A stretch of 64,000 nt of DNA, taken from positions 37,332 through 101,331 of the forward strand of contig DF237283.1 in assembly GCA_000708835.1 (NCBI GenBank), in the 5' to 3' direction. This stretch comes from Klebsormidium nitens (taxonomy: Eukaryota; Streptophyta; Klebsormidiophyceae; Klebsormidiales; Klebsormidiaceae). Position numbers and translations under genes: made by a program. The number at the start of each line of letters is the position of its first letter. The first letter of the stretch is position 1. Below are positions 1 through 13,500 of the stretch, in pieces. Below the pieces are notes generated by a model that saw nothing but the letters and a program-made list of their open reading frames with translations, had not been told where the DNA came from and did no database searches.

Positions 1-3000
1 TGGCGGCGAAACTAGAGGCGGAGGGAAAACCCGTGCCGCAGCTGCCGCCCCGCAAGCACCAGAACCAGTACACCAAGAGGAAGGAGCTCGCGTTGGCGGC
101 CGCGAAGGAAGGGGACAAGTCGCCGTCGAAAGTGCCCTCATCTCCTGAACGAAAGCCGAAGGCCGGCGTGAGCGTGGCGTCGAGGCTGAAGATCGCGAGG
201 GGGGTGACGTCAGCGGCGCGGGAGCGAGGCTCTCCTGGCGGAAAGGAAGTGAAGGTCTTGCGGCGGGTGAAAGGTGGGGGGAGCTCGCCTGATGGGGAGA
301 AGTCGCCGAAGAAGAAGCGCGCTGGGGAGGAGCTGAAAAAGGGGCCGCAGAACCAGCACACGAAACGGAAGGAGGGGGCGGAGCCCGGAGCGGAAGTGAA
401 GCGGAAAGGGGAGAATCAGTACACGAAGGCGAAGCGGCTTGCGGAAGAGGCGCAGAAAGAGAAGGAGCGCGAGAAGCGGAAGGGGGAGAATCAGTATACG
501 AAGGCGAAAAGATTAGCAGAGGAAGCGGAGACGAAGAAAGTGGCGGAGGCGGCAGAGCCGAAGCGGAAGGGCGAGAACCAATACACCAAAGCGAAGAGGT
601 TAGCGGAGGAGGCTGCGCGGGCGAAAGAGGAGCGGCGAGCGGCGAAGGAGAGGCGGCGGGCGGAGAAGGAGAAGCGACTGGCGGAGGAGGAGAAAGAGGG
701 GAAGAAGCGGGGCGAGAATCAGTACACGAAAGCGAAGAAGCTTGCCGATTGGGGGGCGAAGAAGCCTGGACCGAAGAAGCTCGCTGAGGGGGGGGCGAAG
801 AAGCTGGTGGTTGCGGGGGGGGAGGTGAAGCGGCGGGGGGAAAACCAGTATACAAAGGCCAAGCGCCTGGCGGAGGAGGCTGCGAAAGAGGCCCGGCGGG
901 AAAAGCGGCGGGAAAAGCGGAAGGGGGAGAACCAGTACACCAAGGCGAAGAAGCTGGCGTTGCTGGCTTTGGAAGGGACGCAGTCGGACGCTCCGAAAAC
1001 GGAACCGCCGGCCGGAACGAGTGCGAAACAGCCTGTGGCGGACAAAGAAGCGGACGTCAAACCGCAGGTGGTGGAGGTTGGAGGAGTTGCGCCCGCTGTG
1101 GAAGCCGCGAAACCCTCAGGGTCAGAGGCGAGGTTAGAGGCGAAACCGGAAAAGCCCCCCCGGAAGAGAGAGAACCAGTACACGAAGAGAAAGCGGTTGG
1201 CGGAGCAGGGGATCGAAGCGAAGCCCGTGCGAGCGGAGCCGCGCAGCGGCCTGCGGAGCAAAGACGGCGAGATGCCGACACTACGGAGCGGAGCGACGCC
1301 GAAGCAGGAAAAGGGGCCGAATGGGGAGCCTGTTGTGTACACGCGCCGGAAGTCTGCCAGGGGGGAAGCGAAGGCTGAGAAAGAAGGGGGGGGAAAGGAG
1401 GGGGAGTCGAGCTTGCAGCTCGTGAAAGCGGAACCCGTTGATGGAGAGCCATCGGTGCCGGTCCAGTTGAGTGGTGACGCACAAGGAGAGCCGTCGAAGG
1501 GGGAGAGTGAGGGGGTTGGCGTGGAAGTAGCAGGAGTGTCTTCCGTGACTGCTCAGGCCGAGATCGTTAGCGAGCCTCCCGCCGCGAAACAAACCGCCGA
1601 GGGGGGTGCGCCGGAAGCTGCTGGGAAGCCCCCTGCCGACAAAGAAAATGGCGCACTGCGACCCATGGACGTGGATCTAGGCGCAAGCACCGCCGGACAC
1701 GTCGGAGCTGCTGACATCACGGCTCCCCCAATTGGTACGCCCGCTGACGTCACAGCCGCCGCCCCCGAAAGCGTCCTCACTCGCGCACGAGCGGAGGCGG
1801 GCCCTGCCGACGTCAGCAGGGGGGTCCCCGTGTTAGAAGGGCGGCCGGCGAAACGGCAACGTCTGGCAGCCGCAGAAGGTCCTAGCCGGCCAGGGGGGCC
1901 AATCCTGAGGGCGAGTCAGGGGGGTGAAAGGAGAGAAAGGCGTCCGTCACAGAGCAGGGGGTTGACTGTGAGGGTGACGGAACCCCCCAAGAAGAAAGAG
2001 AGGACCCCGGAGCAGCAATTGGCGGACCGGATGGGGGAGTGCGCTTACTGGGACCTGACGTTGTCTGAGGTAAGCGCCAGCTCTAGTTGTTGACTGACAA
2101 TAAATGAACCGAGATTGAGACAATCACCGAGATTGTCATCTGACCGACGTTCTATCAGAGATTGAAACATATGACCCAGCTTAGACAGCTTGTTTTGCTT
2201 GTGACAACCTTAGGGGTGTTCTACCCCTTTGTGCCTGTTGTAAAGCCTTTTCCCTAAGGTACTTTTCCATCGCTTCTTAATTACTGCCTTCTATTCTCCT
2301 CGACTTCATTCTTCCTTCTCTGACTACTTCTTTGGTTTTCTCGACCCCGTTCCTGATCGATGTCCTCCCCTCTGCAGCGCCTACGTCTTTTCAAGGCGCT
2401 CGCCAAGCGCGCCGCTGACGTCACCCTCTCGGACGCGGGTCAGAAGCCCGCCCCCCTGGGTTCGGACGCTGATGGCGCCCACTACTGGCTGCTGACGTGT
2501 CCTTCCGGGCCTTTGCTCCTCACTGGCAAACCCGCGCCACCCCCCCCCCCAACCCCCAAGCCTGCGTCCAATCCATCCGCACCCGCCACAAGTGGAGAAA
2601 GCAAAGACGAAACCGCCCTTCTCCTGCCGGATCTCAATGCTCAGCCGAGTCCACCAGCAGTTGAGGAGCATCTGAAGAACACCGCTGAGAAGGGGCCCAT
2701 CGAGGGGCAGCCTGTGTTAGCGCAGGGTTTAGAGACGGGCCCCAAGGCCGAGGGTTTGACACCGGCTGCACCGTCGGCTGGGGCGGCAGCTGCAGAGGAG
2801 GTGGCAGTGTCAATGGAAGAGGACGGGGAGGCTGCTAACGCCGAGAGGCCTGTTCCGATGGACACCGATGTCGGGGTTAAGGGGGAAGAAAGTGGGACCG
2901 CCCTAGAGACGGGATTGGAGGAACCGCAAGAAGAGAAGAAGGACGGGAGTGCGGCTGGGGGCAAGGAAGAGGAACTAGAGAAGGTGGTTACAGCGGATGG

Positions 3001-4943
3001 TGCTGGCGTGGTTGACGCAGTCAAAGCCGCCGAGAAGGACGGGAATGCTGAGAAAGTGGAGGAGGAGGAGATGTTGCGCAAGGGGACGTGGTCGGTCGTG
3101 ACCTCTTTGGAGGAGCTGAACGACGTCAGATCTCGGGTGACGTCAGCAGACGGGGTGACGTCAGCAGAGGCCAACTTACGGGAGAAGTTCGCGGCCTGTG
3201 AGGGGAGCTTGCGTCAGGGGTTGGAGCGGGTGTTTGGACCAGAGGGGAAGCGTCCGAGAGAAGAGAAGCGGCCAAGAGAGGAGGACGAGGGCCCGTTCAC
3301 ATCTGGGAAGAAGCCCAGGTTGGCAGAGGAGGAACACGCCCCAGGGCAGACCCTCAGAGCAACAGACCTTCTGCTAGAACGGGAAAGAACAGCGGGGGAG
3401 ACTAGAGCGGTCCCTCGGTGCGTGTGCGGGGAGCCCCTGGTGGTGCCACGTGTCCATTGCCCCTTCTGCCATTGCAGCGCCGAAAAAGGCACCCGCGCCT
3501 TTTCACACTGGTGTGACCGGCCGCACGGGTGCCTCCTCCTAGAAGAGCTGAGGCGCGTCGAGGCGTCCCCCGCAACCGGCCCCTTCGGGCTGCCAGCTGG
3601 CGCCGACCCATTGGTCGAGAGCCAGGCGGACCTCGAAGTTCTGGAGGGCCTCGAAATCGACCTCCAGGCAGTTTTCGCCGAGGGCCTGGATTACCCCGGC
3701 CTAGGGGGGGTCGCCAGCGCCCCCTTCACCAGCCTCGCGCGCTCCCCCCCGAAACGGGTGGCGCTCAACCGGTTGCACCGGAGCCCCAATCCCGCGCCCT
3801 CGGAGCTCGGCCCCCCTGCCGTGCCCTTCGGTGACGCGTTCTTCAAACCCCCCCAAACTTCCCCTAAGCCGGAGGCCCCCCCCCTCCCGCACGCGCAATC
3901 CTTCCCCCAGTTCGTGCCGGGGGGGTCCGCCGCCAAACCCCCGAACCCCACCGCCCCCTTGGAGACGAGCGCATCGCTCCCCGCCGACACAAACGCGCTC
4001 GTTCCCTACAACCCGCCCCCCGCCGCCGCTGACGTCAGTGGCGGCGCCCCGAGGGATCCCTCTCCCGAAACCCCCCGAAAGGTGGAGGATCTGCCCGCGG
4101 AAACCCTAATCTCGAAACCCCCCGGTCCCGGGAAGTGGCTCGTGGAGGGCCAGCAGCCCGCACTCGCACGGCTCAAGATGGATCTGTTGGATATGGAAGC
4201 GGCGCTGGCGCCGCAATGCTTGGGAGGGGTGAGGGCCACCCCAGAGCGGTGCAACGCTTGGCGGGTTATGGTCAAGAGGGCCCAGTCGGCCAAGGTAAGC
4301 GGCAGTCGCACGAGGCTTTTCATTTTGATCCCGTACTCTTGGCTAGATGGAAGCGTGGTGCCGTATCAACGTGGAAGCGGCACGCTAAAAATCTCAGGCG
4401 CTTTTCGAGCAACCTCAAAACCTTTGGATGGTCCACTTTGAAGACGATCCGCGCATTGGTGTTGGCGCTTTGGTCAGATGGAGTTGCGATGCCACGTCCG
4501 GATCGCTTCTCGGCGTCGCTGGATGAGGGTGCAATATCCTGGAAATTCGAGCTCAAAGCTCACAAAAGATTCTGCCAGGACGCCGATGAGAACGCCTGAA
4601 CGCCCGGCTGGCCTTGCCACTTAGCCTGCATTCTAGCTTTTGTCATGACTGCATAGCATCAGGTTTCGTCGCCTCGCTCATGTACTTTACTTATTACTAA
4701 CTTTGCATCTGCCGTGCTGTGCAGGAACTCGCAAACGCCGCAATCCTACTAGAGCTGATGATTCGGCCCGCTTTGATTTCCAAAGAGTGGGCCGTCATGG
4801 GGCCCCTCTCACGGGCCGTTGCCGACGGGCGCGAGGGAACAGTCGCCCAAGTGGCGCTTATGGTCCATTCTTTGGACGGTGTGATAGATTACGAGGGGCT
4901 GCAGAGTGCGAAAGAGAGCAGTAAGAGAAGAAGAGTAAGATAG
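1..4943 (+). CDS. D-TOX (RINGLET/RLT-like) chromatin protein, 3' part of gene
   Basis: Partial gene entering from the left edge; the frame is open from base 3. Exons read as <1-2069, 2378-4294 and 4725-4943, all phase 0 with GT-AG sites (donors GTAAGC). The first exon is a Lys/Glu-rich low-complexity stretch with nine NQYTK-type repeats. Exon 2 opens with a segment ending in GSDADGAHYWLL, like the D-TOX E (WSD/WHIM-type) motif of plant DDT-homeobox proteins. It is followed by acidic and Pro-rich linkers, a Cys/His cluster near 3418-3535 (CVC, CPFCHC, HWC and a later Cys) like the D-TOX zinc finger, then LLDMEAAL...WRVMVKRAQSAK. That joins directly to ELANAAILLE in the last exon, matching D-TOX G and H. 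In the family these proteins pair with ISWI remodellers. The DDT and homeobox parts would lie upstream, so an MBD9-like relative cannot be excluded. The protein ends in a basic SSKRRRVR tail. Confidence 0.75.
63..1212 (+). repeat. Nine-copy NQYTK(A/R)K coding repeat
   Basis: Within the first exon the peptide NQYTKxK recurs nine times (one copy NQHTKRK). It is usually preceded by KRKGE and followed by LAEEA, so a unit reads about KRKGENQYTKAKRLAEEA. Spacers of different length, rich in Ala, Glu, Arg and Lys, separate the copies. The core is conserved at protein level while codons vary between copies, which suggests selection on the peptide rather than a fresh DNA expansion. The segment would form charged helices broken by the NQYT core. 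No function is recognised. Confidence 0.85.
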
Positions 4944-7596
4944 GACGTTTTGTTGAAGCGGGCGACATTCTTTGAATAGTTCGACGAGTTAGAGAGAGCA
5001 GCGTCGTGTAACAATGCATCGATTGGGCGTGGTTATGAGGTTGTGTTCAGTATCATTCACTTGGAGGATTTGGCTGGCAAGAGTGTGACACCAAGTATGT
5101 ATTCAAAACTGCTCGGATTGGGGGTGTGAGCAAGTTGGAAGTATCTGCAAAGTAAAGAATGCGTTCGGCTTCAAAAAGATTTACGCTTGATGTGATAGAG
5201 AATGCGCGGCTCGCTGTCCAGTACAGTGGCTGTGTGGACTAGCCTGGGCCCAACGCATCATCTGGCACTGCATGCTCGTATTTCCTTCAAGAACTAGCTT
5301 GGTAGTTTGCAATTGATATTTTCAAACTCAAGACTGTTATATTAGTGACTCGCATGGTTCATATCGTGCGCGCACGTACATGCTTCATGATCATTATGGC
5401 CAGCTTGTTACCAATCAACATGTTCTTTCGTCATCGAATTGGCGCCGCGCCACACTGCAAAACTGATCATTTATCATGCTGGTAATTCAGTGATTATATT
5501 GCTGCGAAGCTAGATTGAATCTGACACGAGCTCGACTGACGGAGCCCTGCCGCCCGGGCGGCCACAAATGTCGACTGCTCACGATACCTCGAATGATCGC
5601 CCATGCACTGCACACATAGGCCATGCCAGGCGCGGACGGTGCCGGCTTGGCGTTATACATATATGCACCGCCCAGAGTGAGTGCATGGGCGGCTATGCAG
5701 CTTGGTGCGTTCTGCATGCACGCAATTAGAGCATTAGTGACGGCAAGTAGTGACTTACTCAAGCAACCGTTGAACAACTAAAATGTTGGGCCGATACACT
5801 GTATGCATATGCCATGTAGCAGAAGCTATACTAGACTTTTACCATTCTAACCAAGTGTACCAAGAAATCATTAGAGTTTCGGCGTTAAGTGCAGCTTTCA
5901 ATCTTAATTCGAAGCAATACCAAAATCTGGATTGCTCGTGTTTGAGGTAGGCGAATTGACAGGCTAGCATACTGACCACATGAGGGCTGGGGGGGACGGC
6001 GAATTTGAAAGCTTACGATGCTGATTTGGGAGGGCGTGTTTGGCGGAGGGCGCTTTCGTTTCTTGATTCTTTGAAGAGAAGATCTCGCTTCTCAAAGTGG
6101 TTTTATAGCTTGCTTCGCTCACTCAAGGTTGTCTTGTCGCTCTCAATGAGCTCAGTCTGGACGTAGACGTCAATAAGGATTTGCTCGAGAGGGACGTGTT
6201 GTGAATCTCGATGACTCGCTTTCGCTCGCAACAGCTGATTTGGAAAATGTCGGGCCTTTGAGATCCACTGTGCCTACTTTGGAAGCACAGGCTTACGTAC
6301 GTTTCATAGTCACATACTGATTAATACCGCCCATACTATCTGAGCTTGCTTACTACCATTTAGGAGGCAGCTCGCGTCCGACTACCGGTGCGAATGCCCA
6401 TTTAAACATCAGTTTGGGCCATACAGTGCTGAATGAGTCTACTCTGCAGGGTGACACCAGACTGCAAAACGAGCGAGTTCACCGACGGTCTAAACCCGAG
6501 ACTCGAATCGAATGGCCGGAGTCTGATCGAAGAATCTTCTTCTTCTTGTTTCAATGTTCAGACTGTCTGCAGCGCTCATCGCCGGGTGGCCATGATGATT
6601 TGCGATACCACCAATCAGCTAACACGATCATCATATTGAAATAGTTCGCTATTGTGAGTATCCGACCCGTCTTTTGCATTTAACATTCGAATTTGTCCGA
6701 TTCTTCCCAACCCAAAACAGACTCTTCTATGGTTAAGCGCGGACGTGGTCTCAAACAGCATGGATATCCTAAAACTTAACGAAGCATCTTTGTTCACATT
6801 GAAATGGGCAAGGAGAATTGACAACCAGACGAAGATACGCAGCACCCGCCATTTGAAGGTAATCAACCTTGGATACCTTCTGTATCAACACCCACGAACA
6901 GAAGTCTCTTGTTCGGAATCACCACTAAGAAACCTAAAGTCGGAGATGATATGTTACTTAGAAGGTCCAATCCAAGGAGCCGCTGCTTTCTGCCCTGCAT
7001 CCGAAGTCAACCTAAACCGTTATCGTGAACCCACCGATCTAGAGGGGTAACCGACTTCGTTAACGATCTCTGCTTTTAGTTCCCGTCTCAAGGTTTAAAA
7101 AGCTCCCCGCCGTCCATGCGCCGACACGTAGGCGGCTTCATCGAATGGAACGTGTCTTCAAGCGAGCCAGTCGAAAGGCAGTAGGATCAGCTGTGATCTC
7201 CGAGAAAGTCAACGACTTCAAGAAACCAAATCGGCTCAGCGTCTTTCTTGGTCGAGCCGCTGTTAGGGTCCCGCAGTTCTTCTCAAAACGAGTGCTGCCA
7301 AGAACATTGGATGGAATGATTTGCCTGCGAGCCATCTATTTGTGAATCAAACTTTGCACAGCTGTGATGACTGAGAAGGTTTGACCGTCACAAAGTCAAC
7401 GCTCCTGGGTTGGAACCGTCCTCAGCCTCTGAAACCCTTTCAGTACTGCCACAATAATTTGCCATCTCACCCCTTTTATCTGCTATCTGCCTGTTCTACT
7501 CTCTCGTCATCTTTGTTCTCCTCCAAAAGCAATGAGGAGACTCTGCAAGATCTCCTCACAAAGTCTCCTCCGAAAAGCGCCAGTGCGCCGCCAAGA
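4944..7596. other. Intergenic region, no supported gene
   Basis: Between the D-TOX gene and the methyltransferase there is lower-GC DNA with only short, unconserved reading frames and no recognisable domain. The last few hundred bases must hold the promoter and 5' leader of the gene starting at 7597. I could not identify a TATA box or other element with confidence. Confidence 0.6.
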
Positions 7597-10500
7597 ATGG
7601 CGTCCGCTTTTGTTGCTTCGACCACGTGCGCCGATGCGAGACTTTCCACAGTCGCTGGGGGGCTGACTTACCGCGATGGGAAGCTGAGGAGTGGACCCAT
7701 CCAAGCGCACCAGCTTCGATCCATTCCCCTCACTAACCCCTCCTTCCAATCTACACAGATCCTACGCCACGTGGCCGTTTCCAGGCAGCTCTCCAAGAGG
7801 TTAGGTTTCTTTGGACCGGATCCTGAAGTTGGGGGGGCATTCACATTGGGGGGAAATCCTCACAAATGGGTGCGCGGGGCGGCAGTTTCAGGAGAACCCA
7901 CCAGCCGTCGATCGTACGAATCAACGGCTCTCGATGGGGCGCGCGGCCTCGCCGCTAAGAAGCGTAACTCAATCAAAGGCAAGGTAGGCAAAGTTGCTCT
8001 ATCTCAGATGGAAAGGTCCGAGATTGCTTCGAAGGTTGTTAACCAGCCGCTGGGAGCGCCGTTTCAGCCCTCTCAGGGGGCTGTTCACACCGCCGACAGA
8101 AGGAGGGATCTCCGAGGTGTGAACGTGCCCGACTGGGCTGATCCAGGGGAGCCCACCTCCACTCTTGGCATCCCCTCGCGGACGACGTTCGCGTCAGCAA
8201 AGCTGCCCACGTCAGCATGGGCGCTGGGCGAGATGATGACGTCAGCGGGAGCGCGCGACCTGGTGTCCACCCCGCGGGGCGCCGCGCAAGCGCTGTACGC
8301 GGCGGCTCGGACGGCGTTCTTCTTCGGACAGGTGGGGTGGGGCGTCCGATAAGCGCACCTGTAAGCTCGCTGAAGGGCATTCGCCGCTGTGGCGGAAAAA
8401 TACCTCCGCAGTATCATCGTGCTCCCCTTCTTGTTGCCTCCCTTTATTTGACACGACATGTTCAAGAACGGGAAGGCACTTTTATTCGTGAAACTATTGG
8501 CCGAAACCCTTACCGGGTTGACCGCTTTGACCGAGATCGAAACCTGAGCGACTAAACCCTTACTAACCCCAGCAACTTCCCTGCCTCGAAATCGAGAATC
8601 CTTAGCCCCATGGCAAACCCTTCATCGCAAAGCTTCCAAGTGGAGAAGGACGTTCTAGTTGCCTCAAACATCAATTCAAGGCCCGCGATCACAATCGTTT
8701 GATTTGTGTCGGCGGCGCGGAGAGTTACCATATCGATTAAGGAATGCAAATCTCAACACGATCTTATTCGAGAACGTGGAGAGACCGTATTCCGGATACG
8801 AGATGGATCCATCTTTGTATGATAGTCGTGAGAGTGCGTAACGTTTTCTTAGAATTTCTCGTATCCAAAAGACTCGCCGCTTCTGTCCAAACCTGAAATG
8901 AACATTGTCTCATTCTTACTTGCAGACGGCTCTGGTCGGTCAGGTCCTCGGGGGGGGTTTCTTGGGGCTTCCCCACGGGGAAGATCTGCCCCCCGGGACG
9001 GCCGATGAAGTATATCGAGTTGTGACGGGCGGCATCGTGGAGTTGATCAAGATGGATGGGGAAAACGTCCGGTGAGAGCCGACGGGACCCCTGCCGGGCT
9101 CTCTGTGATTGTCGAGCTTCTCAGCCAGTCCTAGCACAGACCGGGAGTAAGCACCGGGCAGTTTCTTTTGATCGCGCTTCTCTCATGGTCCTACCTAAAA
9201 GCGGGATAAGTCTCCTCCTTTTGGAATATTCTGCCAGCTGTACCACAGACCGACGGTAATCACCGGGCAGTCTCTCCGTGTGTTCTCCCGCAGACGGGGC
9301 ATCTACCGGGCACCGTACGACATGGATCCGAGACACCGCCAGTGGAGCCCCGCCTTTTGGATAGACCGCCACGAGAAGCTGCTGCAAGATCGCCGGACTT
9401 CGAGGGATATGCGTCGTCGAAACCGTAGGCTTTGAGAAACCTTTAGAGAAACGGTTTCGGTAGGTATAATCGACTAGCGGCGTAGCTCTCAAAAAAGAAT
9501 CATTTCGTTGCGTCCTGTGAGGTGGAGGACTGAGGGTTGCTGCCCCCGGGCTTGGAGGGTTGAGCGGAAAGAAACTGGAAACTAGCCTTCCGGAAAAAGA
9601 TCTGGAAGACTTCGTTCTGCGCTTACCTGCCGCGTTTAAAAAGAGACGGTCTATCAGAGTCTGGCGACTAAGGAAGGGTATGATTTGAGGCGCAGCTTAT
9701 AGAGCCTTTCAATATCCACCAATCTATCCTGTCTATTGGCAAGGCTTTGATTTGGTGTGATTCGTATGTGCGGCTAACATGAGTACGATTCGGGTTCACC
9801 ATTTTAAACACAGTCTGACCTTCTCTTCAGTTGGAGACGCTTTCTTAGCTTCTGCTTTGCGCCTCGTGCGCTGTTGTTTCCCGATCAAGCCCAATTTGGG
9901 AGCAGTTCAGAAACAAGTCTGCCCTCAACATGACAACAGCGGCCAAAAGAAAGCTGCCAGAATCCCAAGGCTGAATGCAACGGTCCTGAGACGAGGAATA
10001 TGTACAGCCCAGAAACAGTCTCAGACTGGCCCTTGTTTTACTTTTTCACAGAAACGAAAGTTCCAGGCACCAGCGACCGGGTGCCGTAACCGGAGTATTA
10101 TCTGCAGCACTTCCATTGGCAGCCCGGGGGCTGGTTAGCCGACCACTCGGCACACGTGTACGAACACAGTACCGAGGCGCTCTTCTGTGGAGCCCAGGTA
10201 CGTACCGCTTCATTGGTGAAGAATATGACCACGCTTTGTTCGAATACCAGTGCGTCGAATACCTGGACACGTGAATTGTTGGTTTTCATGAATATGTTTT
10301 CGCTCAGTTCCCCTTTTGTGTTTTGGTCGTGTTGGAAACATGCATCGAATCCGAGGAAGCGTTAGAAGGATTTGAATGCGAGCGTAATCAAATTCCATTC
10401 ACAGAAGTGGACAGGGCAACTTGCAGGATGGTCAGTGTCGATTGGACTTTCGCAACCTGTTATTCAGTGGTGAGCTTGATGGCTCGTGTGGCTCTTTCTG

Positions 10501-13500
10501 AAGACTTTTAAGAAAAGGGCAGTCGCGAGATAGTTGTACTGCCTGATAGAGTCGGGTTTTGAGTTACATTCGTGCTCTTAAAAGTGCCCACCAACAAGGC
10601 TTAAAATCATTTGTACCCGACAGGGTGCCGACGGGAGCACAGGAGAAGCTGAGCCTTAAACAATCTTATATGGGCATATGAAAAGCCCGTTCGTCACCGA
10701 GCCATGCAGTTTCGAGCGCGATTCCTTGTAGCGTCTTTCGTGCATTTGCCGTTTGAGGCGACGTCTTACAGTACGCGTCTTTGAATCCTGGTAATTTTGT
10801 GGGAAACTCGATTTAAGGGGTGTTTTTGGCTAGGCCCGCCAAAATTTCTTGCCATCTCGTCAGCACAACTCTCGGTTTTTGCGCTCGGAAATGTTGCTCA
10901 AAGGCATTTGCTTATCAAAATGCACCATTTTTCTTGTCGCTAGAACGGAACACAACATAAAAGAGACATGGATGTTACGAGGAAGGTTCGAGTTCCTCAA
11001 AACCGCATTCATCTTTTGAACGTAACGAAAGAGCGCGAAAGTAGAAATGTAGAGCGCGCAAACGGAAAACCCAGAAGTTGTCCGCCCTTCATTTCCAGGA
11101 CGCAATGCAGCGGCAGACCCTGGTTCCCATTCACTACTACATGCGCGGGAGGGATCCCTCTCGGACGTCCGTTTTGGACCTGGCCTGCGGCACCGGACGC
11201 TTTCTCACCTTCCTCAAGGACAACTACCCGTCCGCACGGACGTACGGGGTGAGTGTTCGTGGCTTCGACGACGACTCCGAATGGATTGCCTTGAATCCGG
11301 GTATATCGTCGAAGATAAAAATCATATCTTGCAAACATTTGATCCTGGAGAAGCATCTTTGGAAATGATTGCCCGTCCGAAAGTAAGGCACGGGTGAGTA
11401 CCTGTTTGTCGGCAACGAAAGCTCGCCCGCTCGAAACCGTCTGTGCATAGAGAATCTTATCGAACTTCGGCTTTCGTCAAAGGGAGTTCTCGGGACGGGT
11501 TGGAAGGTGGATCAGTCCCTGAGTCTGAATTGATCAACTGGTTGTGTCGCACCATTCTACTTTGCAAGGCATCAGAGTCCAGTCACGAGTGTTACTAGCA
11601 GAATTGGCCCCATCTCTTGCAGCCTTTCTCCAACGTTATATTTTGGAACAAGTTATCCAATTAAAGGCCTGCTATCACAGGTGGATCTCAGCCCAAATTA
11701 CCTGAAAGCTGCGGAGGAGAACATGGATTACTTCGAGAGTGAGCTTCCTCGGTCCATTTAAGGTCTTCATCATTTTAGTTGTCAAAGGAAGTTTCAGAGT
11801 AAGCTGGGTCTCTTGCAACGCAGCGCTTTCACGACCTTTTTGTGAATTGCAGCCAGATCAAAGTTACATAACAGATGCGGTCTCATCCTCGCAAGTGAAC
11901 TTATAATTTTGTTGGTCCAAGTAGTAAATTTGAGGCGTCATCATCCTTTGAAAGATCGCAGATGGTGACGTCTTCGTCGTTCCTTCCATCAGCACGAAAC
12001 TTGAAACCATCAAGAGGTAACTGAGTGCTGGAGAAAATTCGACGTGCTGTCGTTCTTGCAGGATTTGACATGCAAGTCAACGGCTTCCGAAAGCTGTCGC
12101 GGCCTCGCTATATCCAGGCTAGCGCAGAAAGCCTTCCATTTGGGGACAGATCCCTGGACGTAGTAAGTTGCATCCGATTGAACGGGCATGTTCTTATCCC
12201 TCCTCAGTCCAGCACACTTACCATTATGTTTGCAGCCAGATTGGTTCCCCATTCAATTGTTTGTCCTAGGAACTAAAAATTTACATTCCTCGAACACTAC
12301 AGAAGCAAGTGTCCCGAGGCGGCCGAATTTTACGCAGTCTTCGATATAATCAAAGTGAAAGGATCAGTATTACGAAGGTTGCAAATGGTTCAAGTCACCG
12401 AGCCATACGAGCTGCCCATCGTTTAAAGATGTGCAATCAGGACATAAGCGAAGGACGATCACATGGTCAATCTCGGACTAGTATGGGTATCTTTGGGGAA
12501 GTTACTAGGGCGGGTACACATGCGGAACAGTTAGACTCGAGTTGGGAGAGTAGTGTAGGTCTACAATCTACAAACTTATGAGTCATTCCAAAACTGGAAA
12601 TCGTTTTTGTCAAGGTTACGTGCGTCTATCTCTTTCACGAGCTTCCCCCGGAGGCGCGCCGCGCGGCCATCGCGGAGGTTTCGAGGGTTCTTGAACCGGG
12701 CGGCATCTTCGTCTGGACAGACTCACTCCAGGTGAGCGGTTAATACAGGAAGTTTTGGCTGCTAACCAGGCTCTCTACCAGAGGGTTATTGGATAAGTAA
12801 TCGGGGTTTATCCTTGATCAGCGGCTGGTCAACGCCCAAGTCTGGCTACTGGACATGTAACCAGTTTCTAAACAGCCCAGAACCGTCCTTGGTTGAGGGC
12901 CAGTTAAACTTCTGGGTAAGGCGATACACACGAAGCGCTTGCTAAGTGAGGTAAATATGGTGTCAGATCTCGCTTCTCTTTTACAAATCAGGTTCACACA
13001 GGGTCATTTCGATCTGGAACGGCCCTGGGAAAACACCGTAACGTTTTCTTGCAATTGTTGCGACTCACAGTATAATCATATTGCGAGCTGTGGAATTGGG
13101 TCTCGTTCGTGAACGCTCCAAAAACTGCATCGAAAGCTGACGTAAGCACGTATCTTGGTGCGCCCAACCGGACGTCTTCTTGTGCAGGAGGGAGACCGTC
13201 CAGAGAGCGCGCCGGTGGCGGCGCTGTTCCGCGCGCTGTTTCACGAGCCGTACTTCGCGAGCTTTCTGCGCGCGGACTTTGAGGGGATGTGCGCGGCCGC
13301 GGGGCTCGCGCACGAGGCCACCATCCTGGCCCATCTCTCCAAGGCAAGCGTTTTGATGTTTCAGGGTTCTATCACCATTATTTACAAGCTTTTAAGCTGT
13401 TTCCATATCAGGCGGGCTGCAGATCTGAGAAATGGCTGGGGGACAAGTCTCTTTGCTATCACCAGCGTCCATCTTGTGAACGTCAACGAATTGGACGGTT

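Noticed and set aside
719-1482. Long minus-strand frames opposite the NQYTK repeat exon
   Set aside because: They are mirror frames of a GC-rich repetitive coding exon, and their composition follows from the plus-strand codons.
7145-7345. Short plus-strand frame MERVFKRASRKAV
   Set aside because: No domain, no splice context, and placed in the likely promoter of the methyltransferase.
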